A stretch of DNA of 46,968 nucleotides from an uncultured Bacteroidales bacterium (GCA_902788275.1 CADAJV010000022.1:1-46968), one strand, 5' to 3'; counted from the first letter of the stretch, positions 1 to 7,014 are shown. Translations and numbers: made by a program. Notes: generated from the letters alone by a model not told the origin.

Positions 1-99
1 TCCCCTCTGGGGAATTAGAAATGGATTCCCTCGCAAAGCGAGGGAGTACCCCGAAGGGGGGAGGGCGTATGATACTAACTTTCCCCGGACACCAATAAT
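1..99. mobile_element. Right end of a palindrome-rich MITE-like element (copy A), cut by the window start
   Basis: The right end matches copy C (13421..13670) almost base for base over its last 70 bases. It has a CCCC-GAA-GGGG hairpin, the segment GGGCGTATGATACTAACT, and the terminal repeat TTTCCCCGGACACCAATAAT at 80-99. A different small hairpin (CCCTCGC-AAA-GCGAGGG) replaces the AGA-looped one of copy C. No coding capacity is visible. The left part lies outside the window. Confidence 0.7.
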
Positions 100-233
100 A
101 AATTTCTGAAAAATCTATTTTTCTTTGCCGCCACGCTCTCAGGCTCTTTGTTTGTCAGACCGGCTTCGCCGACCACTGACAGAGCCTTCGCGAAGAAATT
201 ACCATAAATTTCTGAAAAATTTCTGGTAATTTC
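98..233. repeat. 17-bp direct repeat and an imperfect palindrome in the tsf downstream region
   Basis: ATAAATTTCTGAAAAAT occurs at 98-114 and again at 204-220. The second copy lies inside an imperfect palindrome (GAAATTACCA at 195-204 pairs with TGGTAATTTC at 224-233). Between the copies is a GC-rich stretch with TGTCAG/CTGACA arms. No gene is visible in bases 1-335. The stretch holds repeat copy A, this repeat and the tsf terminator. Confidence 0.5.
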
Positions 234-253
234 TTTCAGTGTATGCCTTAGGA

Positions 254-298
254 CAAAAAAAATCAGTGGCTCGCGTTAACTGGTAACGCGAGCCACTG
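254..298 (-). terminator. Intrinsic terminator of the rplM-rpsI-rpsB-tsf operon
   Basis: A perfect 15-bp stem (CAGTGGCTCGCGTTA at 264-278, its complement at 284-298) with a 5-nt loop is followed on the minus strand by a run of eight T. It lies 38 bases past the tsf stop codon. Confidence 0.9.
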
Positions 299-335
299 TA
301 AAAAGGATATTGTTTTGAGAAAACGGTGTCTTCTC

Positions 336-1328
336 TTATTCTGCGCGGAGGGTAAAGCGGGTGAAAGCCAAAACGGTGCAGTCCTTGTCGGCCTCCTTGA
401 TGAAGGCGCTGACAGTCTTGGTACCGTCCATGATGTAGTCCTGGTTGAGGAGGCAATTCTCCTTATAGAACTTGTTCATGCGGCCCTGAGCAATCTTCTG
501 AACCATCTCCTGAGGCATGGTGGCCTGCTTCTGAGCAGCGGTCTCGGTCTTGATGCGACGGATGTCGTCAGCCTGAGCCTCGGTGATGTTACCCTTGGCA
601 ATACCCTCGGCAATGTGCTCCTCGTTCTCAGCGATGTAGAGGTTGTAGCCAGCCTTCTTCAGAGCGTTCTGAACGGCCTTCTCTACCTGCTCCTCGATGG
701 TCTTCTCAACAGCCACCTTCATCTCGTTCTCCTTAACGCTCTCAGGCACATCAGCCTCAGAGATGGACACGGGATTCATGGCTGCCACCTGCATGGCTAC
801 CTGATGGCCAACGGCCTCGCCAACGGGGGTGGACATCTGCACCATGGTGCAGAGCATATTCTTACCCTGGTGGTTGTAAACGGAGACATTGTCGCCCTCG
901 ATTACCTTGTAACCATCGAGCTCCATCTTCTCACCGGTGATACCGCTGCGGTCAACCACGGCCTGAGCAACATCGCCATTACCCATGGGCAGAGCCTTCA
1001 CCTCGTCGAGGGTCTTGCACTTATTCTCAACAGCAAGGTCGAGGATATCCTGGGTCAGCTTGATGAAGTCGGCATTGTTAGCCACAAAGTCGGTCTCACA
1101 CTTGAGGGCGATAGTGGCGGCGAAACCGGGAACGGCCTTGCAGAGCACGCAGCCCTCTGATGCCTCGCGGTCGGAACGCTTGGCGGCTACAGCCTTACCC
1201 TTAGCGCGGATGACCTCAACGGCGGCATCAATATCATTGTTTGTTTCCTCCAGAGCCTTCTTGCAGTCGCTCATACCGGCACCGGTGAGCTTACGAAGCT
1301 TCTGAATATCAGCAATTGTTACTGCCAT
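336..1328 (-). CDS. tsf: Translation elongation factor Ts
   Basis: EF-Ts is the guanine-nucleotide exchange factor that regenerates EF-Tu-GTP during elongation in the cytoplasm. The N-terminal UBA-like domain is clear, with the signature TGAGMSDCKKAL at residues 15-26, followed by the ETDFVANN segment of the dimerisation/core region. At 330 residues it is longer than the E. coli protein (283), as is usual in Bacteroidetes. It starts with ATG and lies 40 bases behind rpsB, in the conserved rpsB-tsf order. It is the last gene of the ribosomal operon, before a strong terminator. Identification is certain. Confidence 0.97.
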   Translation of the reverse strand: MAVTIADIQKLRKLTGAGMSDCKKALEETNNDIDAAVEVIRAKGKAVAAKRSDREASEGCVLCKAVPGFAATIALKCETDFVANNADFIKLTQDILDLAVENKCKTLDEVKALPMGNGDVAQAVVDRSGITGEKMELDGYKVIEGDNVSVYNHQGKNMLCTMVQMSTPVGEAVGHQVAMQVAAMNPVSISEADVPESVKENEMKVAVEKTIEEQVEKAVQNALKKAGYNLYIAENEEHIAEGIAKGNITEAQADDIRRIKTETAAQKQATMPQEMVQKIAQGRMNKFYKENCLLNQDYIMDGTKTVSAFIKEADKDCTVLAFTRFTLRAE

Positions 1329-1368
1329 AATTATTTAATTTAGAATTTGAAAATTAGAATTTGAAAAA

Positions 1369-2277
1369 TTACTCAGCAGCGGGGGCAGCTTCCTCAGCGG
1401 CGGGGGCAGCTTCCTCAGCGGCGGGAGCAGCTTCTTCGGCAGCAGGTGCGGCCTCAGCAGCCTCAGCCTCCTCGGCGGCAGGAGTCTCTACGCGGGTGCG
1501 AGTACGGCGGCGGCGGGGCTTTGCCTCAGCGGCCTCAGCAGCCTCAGCCTCGGCCTGAGCCTCAGCGGCCTCAGCGTCAGCCTTCTCGACCTTGCGCTCC
1601 TCCAGACCCTCGGCGATGGCAGCACAAACAGCATTGAGGATAACCTCTACGCTCTTGGTAGCATCATCGTTGGCGGGAATTACGAAGTCGATATTGCGGG
1701 GATCAGAGTTGGTATCAACGATGCCAAACACGGGGATGCCCAGACGGTTGGCCTCATGAACGGCGATATCCTCCTTCATCACGTCAACAACAAACAGTGC
1801 GGAGGGCAGACGGGTAAGGTCGGCGATAGAGCCGAGGTTCTTCTCCAGCTTAGCCCTCTGACGGGTAACCTGCAGCAGCTCGCGCTTGGAGAGGTTGGCA
1901 AAGGTGCCGTCCTCAATCATCTTGTCGATGGTAGCCATCTTCTTCACAGCCTTGCGGATGGTAGAGAAGTTGGTGAGCATACCGCCCGGCCAGCGCTCGT
2001 TGACGAAAGGCATGCCAACGGAGGCAGCCTTCTCGGCGATGATGTCCTTGGTCTGCTTCTTGGTGGAAACGAAGAGGATTCTCCTGCCTGAGCGGGCAAT
2101 CTGCTTCATAGCCTCAGCAGCCTCGTCAATCTTGGCAACCGTCTTGTGGAGGTCGATGATGTGAATACCGTTGCGCTCCATAAAGATATAGGGAGCCATG
2201 GCAGGATTCCACTTTCTCTTCATGTGGCCAAAGTGGCAACCTGCTTCCAATAACTGATCAAAATTTGTTCTTGCCAT
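1369..2277 (-). CDS. rpsB: 30S ribosomal protein S2 with an Ala/Glu-rich C-terminal tail
   Basis: S2 sits on the body of the 30S subunit and is one of the last small-subunit proteins to assemble. I chose the ATG at 2277 (MARTNFDQLLEAG), the usual start of the family. The frame stays open for 23 more codons upstream, but these do not resemble S2. The conserved core runs to about residue 225. After it comes a tail of roughly 75 residues: Ala/Glu-rich, then an RRRRTRTR basic patch, then about four copies of the 7-residue unit EEAAPAA. The tail DNA is a tandem repeat of period 21 bp (1374-1457). Ala/Glu-rich tails on S2 occur in other Bacteroidales, but copy number is likely to vary between strains. 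Confidence 0.96.
   Translation of the reverse strand: MARTNFDQLLEAGCHFGHMKRKWNPAMAPYIFMERNGIHIIDLHKTVAKIDEAAEAMKQIARSGRRILFVSTKKQTKDIIAEKAASVGMPFVNERWPGGMLTNFSTIRKAVKKMATIDKMIEDGTFANLSKRELLQVTRQRAKLEKNLGSIADLTRLPSALFVVDVMKEDIAVHEANRLGIPVFGIVDTNSDPRNIDFVIPANDDATKSVEVILNAVCAAIAEGLEERKVEKADAEAAEAQAEAEAAEAAEAKPRRRRTRTRVETPAAEEAEAAEAAPAAEEAAPAAEEAAPAAEEAAPAAE
1374..1457 (-). repeat. 21-bp tandem repeat inside the rpsB tail
   Basis: Four consecutive 21-bp units (starts near 1374, 1395, 1416 and 1437) encode a 7-residue EEAAPAA repeat at the very C-terminus of S2. The first two units differ at one base and the fourth is more diverged. A multiple of three keeps the frame if copies are gained or lost. 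Confidence 0.8.
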
Positions 2278-2510
2278 AATAATTTGAATTTGTTTACTTT
2301 CTTTTTTGGTTTTCTGATTTAACCCAACCGCACGGGTAGCCGGCAAATTGATTTGACGATTTTACCATTCCACGATTTGACAATCTGTTGTCGTTAAAAG
2401 TCAGGATTATCTGATCGTCAAACACCTCTCCGGGTCTGGGCGGTTTAGATACTAAACTGTGGTTCTCTCTCTTGCGAGCGTATAATATATATATAAATAA
2501 GGTATAGATA
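2278..2510 (-). promoter_or_regulatory. Intergenic leader between rpsI and rpsB
   Basis: A 233-base gap inside an otherwise compact ribosomal operon. On the minus strand it holds an AT-rich TATATATATA stretch, a small hairpin (GTTTAG-TAT-CTAAAC), a GC-rich segment and then an 8-bp degenerate repeat array. It is long enough for an S2 autoregulatory leader or a second promoter. I cannot identify a known RNA motif in it. Confidence 0.35.
2351..2390. repeat. Degenerate 8-bp tandem array upstream of rpsB
   Basis: Five units start at 2351, 2359, 2367, 2375 and 2383 (ATTTGACG, ATTTTACC, ATTCCACG, ATTTGACA, ATCTGTTG). The period is exactly 8. A related array (ATTTCACA, ATTTGATA) lies at 42095-42130, upstream of ftsY's neighbour rimO. 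Confidence 0.6.
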
Positions 2511-2897
2511 TTAACGCTTGCTGAACTGGAACCTGCGGCGTGCCTTGGGACGACCCGGCTTCTTGCGCTCCACCTCGCGGCTGTCGCGAGTCATGAAGCC
2601 CTGCTTGCGCAGTGCGCTCTTGTCGTCAGCATTGATCTTCACCAGTGCGCGGGCAATAGCCAGGCGGGCAGCCTGCGACTGACCGGTGAAGCCACCGCCG
2701 AAGATGTTAAGGCTGATGTCATACTTGTCTGCCACCTCCAGGGTCTCCAGCGGCTGCTTAACAACATACTGCAGGATTGCGGAGGGGAAGTACTCAGTGA
2801 GGTCTCTCTTGTTGATAGTAATCTTACCAGTACCGGCGGTAACATATACACGGGCAACGGCGCTCTTGCGACGGCCTAATGCGTTGATAACTTCCAT
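2511..2897 (-). CDS. rpsI: 30S ribosomal protein S9
   Basis: S9 lies in the head of the 30S subunit, and its basic C-terminal tail reaches the P-site tRNA. The protein has the usual N-terminus (MEVINALGRRKSAVARVYV), the GGGFTGQ segment at about 69-75, and the expected end with GRPKARRRFQFSKR, whose last Arg is the conserved tRNA-contacting residue. At 128 residues it has normal length. It begins with ATG 9 bases after the rplM stop, so the two are co-transcribed as in most bacteria. Confidence 0.98.
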   Translation of the reverse strand: MEVINALGRRKSAVARVYVTAGTGKITINKRDLTEYFPSAILQYVVKQPLETLEVADKYDISLNIFGGGFTGQSQAARLAIARALVKINADDKSALRKQGFMTRDSREVERKKPGRPKARRRFQFSKR

Positions 2898-2906
2898 GGT
2901 GTTGAA

Positions 2907-3368
2907 TTATTTATACTGGTTAATATCAATAGCCTTCGGCTGCTGAGCCTCATGCTTGTGCTCACTGCCTGCATAGACATAGAGGTTGCCCAGAATCTGA
3001 GCGCCCAGCTTGTTCTTAGGCAGCATGCCCTTAACAACTCTCCTCACCAGGCGGTCGGCACCATTGGGCTTAGCCATGATGCTGGCAGGGGTGTTCTCCC
3101 TCTGGCCGCCGGGGTAACCGGTGTAGTGATAGTAGATCCTGTCGGTCCACTTCTTGCCGGTGAGCTTAACCTTGTCGGCATTGATTACGATTACATTGTC
3201 GCCGCAGTCCACGTGGGGAGTGAAATTCGGCTTGTACTTTCCGCGCAAAAGTTTTGCAACCTTTGAGCCCAGACGACCGAGAATCTGATCGGTAGCGTCC
3301 ACTACAACCCATTCCTTCTGCACTGTCTCTTTGTTGGCAGAGATGGTCTTGTAACTTAAAGTGTTCAC
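2907..3368 (-). CDS. rplM: 50S ribosomal protein L13
   Basis: L13 is an early-assembling 50S protein and is the first gene of the rplM-rpsI-rpsB-tsf operon. Family landmarks are VDATDQILGRLGSKVAKLLRGK, the GDNVIVINADK segment, YTGYPGG and the KGMLPKNKLG motif. It ends with the HKHEAQQPKAIDINQYK tail known from Bacteroides. The start codon is GTG (MNTLSYKTISANKETVQKEW). This agrees with homologues that begin M(D/N)TLSYKT, and there is no ATG nearby. At 153 residues the length is normal. Expression starts about 190 bases upstream, at the promoter at 3560-3590. Confidence 0.97.
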   Translation of the reverse strand: MNTLSYKTISANKETVQKEWVVVDATDQILGRLGSKVAKLLRGKYKPNFTPHVDCGDNVIVINADKVKLTGKKWTDRIYYHYTGYPGGQRENTPASIMAKPNGADRLVRRVVKGMLPKNKLGAQILGNLYVYAGSEHKHEAQQPKAIDINQYK

Positions 3369-3552
3369 TTGTTTGTTGGTTTTTTGTCCGCACGCTGCCG
3401 CGCTCCATGACGGATGCTGTCAGCATGCTGATTTGTTAACTAATGTGCTCGTCGCTTTGCCGGAGGCTCGGCCAAAAGCCCGCCGACGGCTCAGAGCGTT
3501 TCTAATGTTTCTCTCAGAGCCCCTACCATTCGGGACCCTTCTTGATAATAAT
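3369..3552 (-). promoter_or_regulatory. Long structured 5' leader of the rplM operon (candidate L13 leader)
   Basis: Between the predicted start site (about 3553) and the GTG of rplM lie about 185 bases. On the minus strand these can form several GC-rich hairpins, for example GGCTCTGAG/CTCTGAGCC around the TTAGAAAC segment, and the CCGTCGGCGGGC...GCCTCCGGC region. Ribosomal-protein leaders that bind the encoded protein are common, and I recall that an L13 leader has been proposed for Bacteroidia. I have not matched this sequence to its consensus. Confidence 0.4.
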
Positions 3553-3559
3553 CGGCGCG

Positions 3560-3590
3560 CAAAAGTAGTAATTTTCTTGAAACTGACAAA
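3560..3590 (-). promoter_or_regulatory. Promoter of the rplM operon
   Basis: Reading the minus strand, a TTTG (-33 box) at 3590-3587 and TACTTTTG (-7 box) at 3567-3560 are separated by 19 bases. This is the spacing and sequence expected for the Bacteroidetes housekeeping sigma factor. Confidence 0.8.
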
Positions 3591-3669
3591 GTTTTCTCCA
3601 TTGTTTTTGCATAACTGCGCGCTTTTAACGCGGACTTTGTAAGTTTGCAAAGCGTTTTACATCCATTTT

Positions 3670-3812
3670 CGTCAACATTCCCCGCTCTTAAGTCCGCGTT
3701 TCCCGTTCTTAAGTCCACGTTTGTTGATTTTATCTCCACGTTAAAATTTCTAAAGTCGCCGTTAGATTTTCTTAAGTCCGCGTTAGGATTTCTAAGGTCA
3801 GCGTTAGTTTTT
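3670..3812. repeat. 21-bp period tandem array upstream of the rplM promoter
   Basis: Six clear units, and one weaker unit before them, repeat with exactly 21-bp spacing. The TCC/TCG/TCA trinucleotides fall at 3672, 3693, 3714, 3735, 3756, 3777 and 3798. The core is TAAGTCCGCGTTAGGATTTC with many substitutions. The array lies 80-220 bases upstream of the rplM -33 box. An open frame through it is just the repeat read as NADLRNP-like heptads. The shared core CGCGTTnnnATTTC recurs on the other strand in the array at 37315-37433. Confidence 0.8.
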
Positions 3813-3862
3813 CCGAAAAAGTAAAGAAATAGCGAAGACACCTCCCGGGGTGGACAATTAAG

Positions 3863-3950
3863 TCCCGCAGAAACAAAGGAAATAACAGAAATATCTGTCA
3901 AGAATTAGAGAATTATAGAATTTTCCACGATTTCTGCTATTTCTGCGGGA
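3863..3950. repeat. Inverted repeat between the rplM region and the 4053-4508 gene
   Basis: GTCCCGCAGAAA at about 3864-3875 is mirrored by TTTCTGCGGGAC at about 3940-3951. The roughly 64 bases between are AT-rich and contain no frame of note. Together with the 21-bp array and the rplM promoter it accounts for most of the 684-base gene-free stretch 3369-4052. Confidence 0.45.
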
Positions 3951-4027
3951 CATTAAGAAACTACTAATTTCACGAATTAAACAAATTATTCATGATAATG
4001 TGTCATTTTGGTAATATTGGTGCAATA

Positions 4028-4054
4028 AAACAATTCGGTAAGACCGAATTGTTT
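4028..4054 (-). terminator. Intrinsic terminator at the stop codon of the small lipoprotein gene
   Basis: A perfect 12-bp stem (AAACAATTCGGT with ACCGAATTGTTT, 3-nt loop) overlaps the TAA stop and is followed on the minus strand by a TTTTATT tract. Confidence 0.85.
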
Positions 4055-4508
4055 ATCGAACCTTTATAACCGGGGTTTGATTCACCGTCCAACCGTGGGT
4101 GACAAACCAAATGCTGTCCGCGGGGTCCGCAACACCCGGCGCAAAATGAAAATCACCACGACCGAATATACAGTCCGGCGCCAAATTAATTATTTGTTCA
4201 AAGCTCCATTTCATGAAATTTATATCCTTTTTTGTATCTGGTGTATAATCATTTTTTTCGGATACTTTCAGATAGATATTGCGAATGTGTGGGTCCGCCA
4301 AATGTTTACGGATTTTATCAATTTGTATCGCGGAATTATCGTATCCCCAATTACCATTGGGCAAAACACCATTCATAAATGTTAATTCGATATCGTGTGG
4401 TTCATCATCATCGGAACACGATGCCATTGGCATCATGGACAATGCGCCCAATCCCAACATTGGAATCATGCGACGAATATTATATGGCAATATTTGTTTC
4501 AATTTCAT
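4053..4508 (-). CDS. Hypothetical lipoprotein
   Basis: A 151-residue exported protein. The N-terminus has a basic region, a hydrophobic stretch (MLGLGALSMMPMA) and the lipobox MASC with Cys at about residue 31. This predicts lipidation, and the DDDE after the Cys is typical of Bacteroidetes lipoproteins. The mature part includes IRKHLADPHIRNIYLKV and an aromatic C-terminal half (HFAPG, FVTHGWTVNQTP). I recall similar proteins of unknown function in Prevotella but cannot assign a domain. It stands alone with its own terminator. Its 221-base upstream region holds no clear promoter match. Confidence 0.75.
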   Translation of the reverse strand: MKLKQILPYNIRRMIPMLGLGALSMMPMASCSDDDEPHDIELTFMNGVLPNGNWGYDNSAIQIDKIRKHLADPHIRNIYLKVSEKNDYTPDTKKDINFMKWSFEQIINLAPDCIFGRGDFHFAPGVADPADSIWFVTHGWTVNQTPVIKVR

Positions 4509-4683
4509 TTTTGTTTGGTTTTTAATTTTTAAACGATTTAATCATTGTTCAAGAAAAACACAAAAGACCTTTTCTTTACTCCTTTTAAAGTTTATTGCCG
4601 CGACAATAAGCAACATATAATGTGTCTTTAGGATATAAACGGCCATGCAGCATTATACGCGTTGTAAATCTATGCGAACCATA

Positions 4684-4713
4684 GAAGTGGCGACTTCTCA
4701 CAGTCGCCACTTC
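4684..4713 (-). terminator. Intrinsic terminator downstream of the SUMF1-like gene
   Basis: A perfect 12-bp stem (GAAGTGGCGACT with AGTCGCCACTTC, 6-nt loop) lies 17 bases past the stop codon on the minus strand. The tract after it is only weakly T-rich. Confidence 0.7.
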
Positions 4714-4729
4714 CTTGATTCATTAAAAC

Positions 4730-5629
4730 TTACTCTGAGAGAACTAAGCGTATTCCAATAAAGTTCTGACGAGAATCAGGTGCGCTTGAACTGCGAGCGC
4801 TTACTCTTAGAGATGCGCTGTTGCGCCCCCACGCTCCGCCACGAACGACTCTGCCTGATCCTGCGTTTGGACCAGATGGATTTGTTGACGGCGTTTCGTC
4901 ATAATACGTACTTGAATACCAATCTTGACACCACTCCGCGACATTGCCACTCATATCATACAGATTCAGTTCGTTTGGCTTTTTGCTTCCAACGGGATGA
5001 GTGGAAAAGTTGCTATTAGAGAAGAACCATGCAACATCCTCAGCATTGTCGCTGCCACTATAAATAGTGTTTTTTGTTTTATTTCCACCTCTTGCTGCAT
5101 ATTCCCACTCTGCTTCTGTTGGCAAACGGAATTTTCTACCATATGTCTTGCCCTCGAAAGCTTGATTCATTTTCTGTATAAACAGTTGGCAATCATTCCA
5201 GCTTACTTGCTCAACGGGTAAATCGTAACCATTGAAATAGCTTTCTTTACTATCACCCATCACAACTCCCCACAAGGCTTGTGTCACCTCTGTCTGTCCA
5301 ATTAGGAAATCGTTGATAACAACTTTGTGAGCAGGTTGTTCGTCTGTTAAACTCTTTTGCTGTTCGGGAGTCGCTCCCATTGCATAGCTGCCCCCCTTAA
5401 CGGGAACCATTGTGAACTTAACATCATTAAGCGAGTATGTTATTGCAGAACTGATTTCAGGGATTATATTTTTCGATTCTTGAACCGTTGTGCTTTCTTG
5501 AGGAATATTTGCCTTGATGGTATTGTGGGCCGGAGCTTTGCGTGCATTTCTCCTGCGTGATCTTTGAGCATCAGCAGAGAGTGATGATGCTATAATCAAC
5601 GTCAGTAAGAAAATGATTTTTGTCCTCAT
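4730..5629 (-). CDS. Exported SUMF1/FGE-sulfatase-domain protein
   Basis: This belongs to the formylglycine-generating-enzyme (SUMF1) fold family. Many bacterial members are not sulfatase activators but C-type-lectin-like domains of gliding or secretion lipoproteins. Motifs in order are GGSYAMGATPEQ, FLIGQTEVTQALW, LPVEQVSWNDC, KFRLPTEAEWEYAARGG, NLYDMSGNVAEWCQDW, RVVRGGAW and a C-terminal FIGIRLVL. I chose the ATG at 5629, giving a good signal peptide (MRTKIIFLLTLIIASSLSADAQ). The longer form needs a TTG and adds only six residues. The mature protein would be periplasmic or surface-exposed. It follows the propeller lipoprotein gene with 21 bases between, so the two are probably co-transcribed. 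Whether it binds copper through the FGE cysteines is unlikely, because the catalytic Cys pair is not evident. Confidence 0.88.
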   Translation of the reverse strand: MRTKIIFLLTLIIASSLSADAQRSRRRNARKAPAHNTIKANIPQESTTVQESKNIIPEISSAITYSLNDVKFTMVPVKGGSYAMGATPEQQKSLTDEQPAHKVVINDFLIGQTEVTQALWGVVMGDSKESYFNGYDLPVEQVSWNDCQLFIQKMNQAFEGKTYGRKFRLPTEAEWEYAARGGNKTKNTIYSGSDNAEDVAWFFSNSNFSTHPVGSKKPNELNLYDMSGNVAEWCQDWYSSTYYDETPSTNPSGPNAGSGRVVRGGAWGRNSASLRVSARSSSAPDSRQNFIGIRLVLSE

Positions 5630-5650
5630 AGTTTCTGTGGATTCCAAGGA

Positions 5651-6643
5651 TTAAAGTTTACAACGCCATATCTGACGATTGCCAGCCTTGCCACCTCGAT
5701 CACTTACAAAATAAAGATATCCATCTGTTGTCCAATACGGCTGTCCATCATATGATTTGTTGATGGTAATCTGGCTGAGGTTATTACCATCTGCATCTAT
5801 GACGTAGATATCGTTATCCTTCTTGTCGTTTTTGTAGCAGTCGAAAACAATCTTCTTTCCGTCAGGGCTAAAGCGAGGATGGAAGGCATAACCTTTCTTT
5901 GCATCTGTTACCTGTGTAGGATTGCTGCCGTCAATATTCATTGTCCAAATGCTGCAACTTTTTGCATCTGCAGAATACTTGACATAGACAATCTTTTTAC
6001 CATCAGGAGAGAAAGCAGGCTGTACGCCATCACCCAACAAAGTGTTCTCACCAGTCTGAAGGTTCCTCATCCATATTTCACCACGACTAACCATTACGAT
6101 AGAATAAGAACTACCTCCGAATAATGAAGCTAAGCCAGTTCCAGACTGAACCTTGTAGTAACTATTCATGGTCTTGTCATACACGAGATATTTTCCATCT
6201 GTGCTGAAGCATGGATTATCTTCATAGGCATCGCTTGATTCGGTAATTTGTGAAAGAGCCTTACCCTGGCTGTTATCCATAGCATAAATGTCTGAAGTGG
6301 CAGCACCCTCGAGTTGGCAGCGGAAGGCAAAACGGTCGGTTGCTGCATTATATGCGGGAGAATAGTTGTAGTTCTTGCCGCTTGTTTTCTGACTCATAGA
6401 GGCAGAGAAAGCATTTTCCTTCTTGTAGATGTTGTAATACTCTTTGTTCTCCCTTACAGCAAAGAAAAGATCTTTACCATTGTCGCCGCCATAAGGGGAG
6501 ATACAGGGCTCTTCGCTGTCTGTAACCTTTGTGAGCGCAGTAAGATTTTCACCAGACAGTGTAATGAGAAAAACCTTTTTACTGCCACAGCTTGCCAACA
6601 TCAATGTAATGCAGGCGGTCAAAATAATACCTTTCAGTTTCAT
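5651..6643 (-). CDS. TolB-like beta-propeller lipoprotein (PD40 repeats)
   Basis: A 330-residue protein with a lipoprotein signal (MKLKGIILTACITLMLASC, Cys at residue 19). It then has repeated blades of the TolB/PD40 type: YSPAYNAATDRFAF, NPCFSTDGKYLVYD, QPAFSPDGKKIVYVK, HPRFSPDGKKIVFD and QPYWTTDGYLYFVSDRGG. Such propellers usually mediate protein or glycan contacts at the outer membrane. The adjacent downstream gene encodes an SUMF1-like exported protein, so the pair may act together at the cell surface. The start is ATG. Upstream lies the RNA gene candidate with its own terminator, and I see no clean -33/-7 pair for this gene. Confidence 0.88.
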   Translation of the reverse strand: MKLKGIILTACITLMLASCGSKKVFLITLSGENLTALTKVTDSEEPCISPYGGDNGKDLFFAVRENKEYYNIYKKENAFSASMSQKTSGKNYNYSPAYNAATDRFAFRCQLEGAATSDIYAMDNSQGKALSQITESSDAYEDNPCFSTDGKYLVYDKTMNSYYKVQSGTGLASLFGGSSYSIVMVSRGEIWMRNLQTGENTLLGDGVQPAFSPDGKKIVYVKYSADAKSCSIWTMNIDGSNPTQVTDAKKGYAFHPRFSPDGKKIVFDCYKNDKKDNDIYVIDADGNNLSQITINKSYDGQPYWTTDGYLYFVSDRGGKAGNRQIWRCKL

Positions 6644-6715
6644 AATAAAAATGTGTTAGGTGTTATTTTCTGTACTCCCCAACAGAAAGAAAGTTTTTTT
6701 TGTCGTCACATATAC

Positions 6716-6755
6716 AAAAAGAGCGTGGGAGTCTGTCCTGTTGCTCATCCCACAC
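6716..6755 (-). terminator. Intrinsic terminator of the RNA gene candidate
   Basis: On the minus strand, GTGTGGGA (6755-6748) pairs with TCCCACGC (6730-6723) with one G-U, and is followed by TCTTTTTG. The stem shares four bases with the closing helix of the RNA rod. Confidence 0.75.
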
Positions 6756-7008
6756 CTGAAAGCTCTAGCATTGCTTAAGTAGTCAAGATAAGCAACGCCG
6801 AAGCCCACGCCGATATGTGCACCTATACCTATGACGATATAAGGTATAGTTTATGACATACCTAATGGACGTCATTGTCGCATCGTCTTTTGACTACTGT
6901 TTTGAACTGCTAGATTCTCAGGTGTCAAGAACAAAGCGCAAGTACGCCTTTCTATATATAGATTCTCGTCCCGATTTTACCCACCCACTGGCGAGCTACG
7001 GCAAAAGA
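6716..7008 (-). ncRNA. Candidate structured noncoding RNA, 6S RNA-like rod
   Basis: On the minus strand, nested long-range helices form a rod: ACACCTGA (6752-6759) with 6918-6925, TCTAGCA (6764-6770) with 6908-6914, and AGTAGTCAA (6778-6786) with 6890-6898. The loops between them are nearly symmetric (4/3 and 7/9 nt). A terminal hairpin CTATACCT/AGGTATAG caps it, and an alternative hairpin GGCGTTGCTTA/TAAGCAATGC competes on the 3' side. This is what one expects of 6S RNA, where a 3' bubble hairpin forms on product-RNA synthesis. A Bacteroidetes promoter (7015-7045) and a terminator (6716-6755) bracket it. No reading frame is plausible. It is not tmRNA or RNase P, as their signatures are absent. 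The 6S assignment is inference from shape. Confidence 0.5.
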
Positions 7009-7014
7009 ACAATG

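Noticed and set aside
315..1160. 281-codon open frame on the plus strand over tsf
   Set aside because: It is antisense to a certain tsf gene, with Leu/Gly/Val-rich composition and no family resemblance.
3670..3812. CRISPR array
   Set aside because: Units are 21 bp with no spacers of constant size, and no cas gene is present.
3491..3901. 136-codon minus-strand frame upstream of rplM
   Set aside because: It is the translation of the 21-bp array (NADLRNP-type heptads) and runs through the rplM promoter and leader.
6716..7008. tmRNA, RNase P or SRP RNA
   Set aside because: No T-loop with TTCGANTC, no GAGGAAAGTCC, and no SRP GGAA/AGCAA motif; rod shape fits 6S better.
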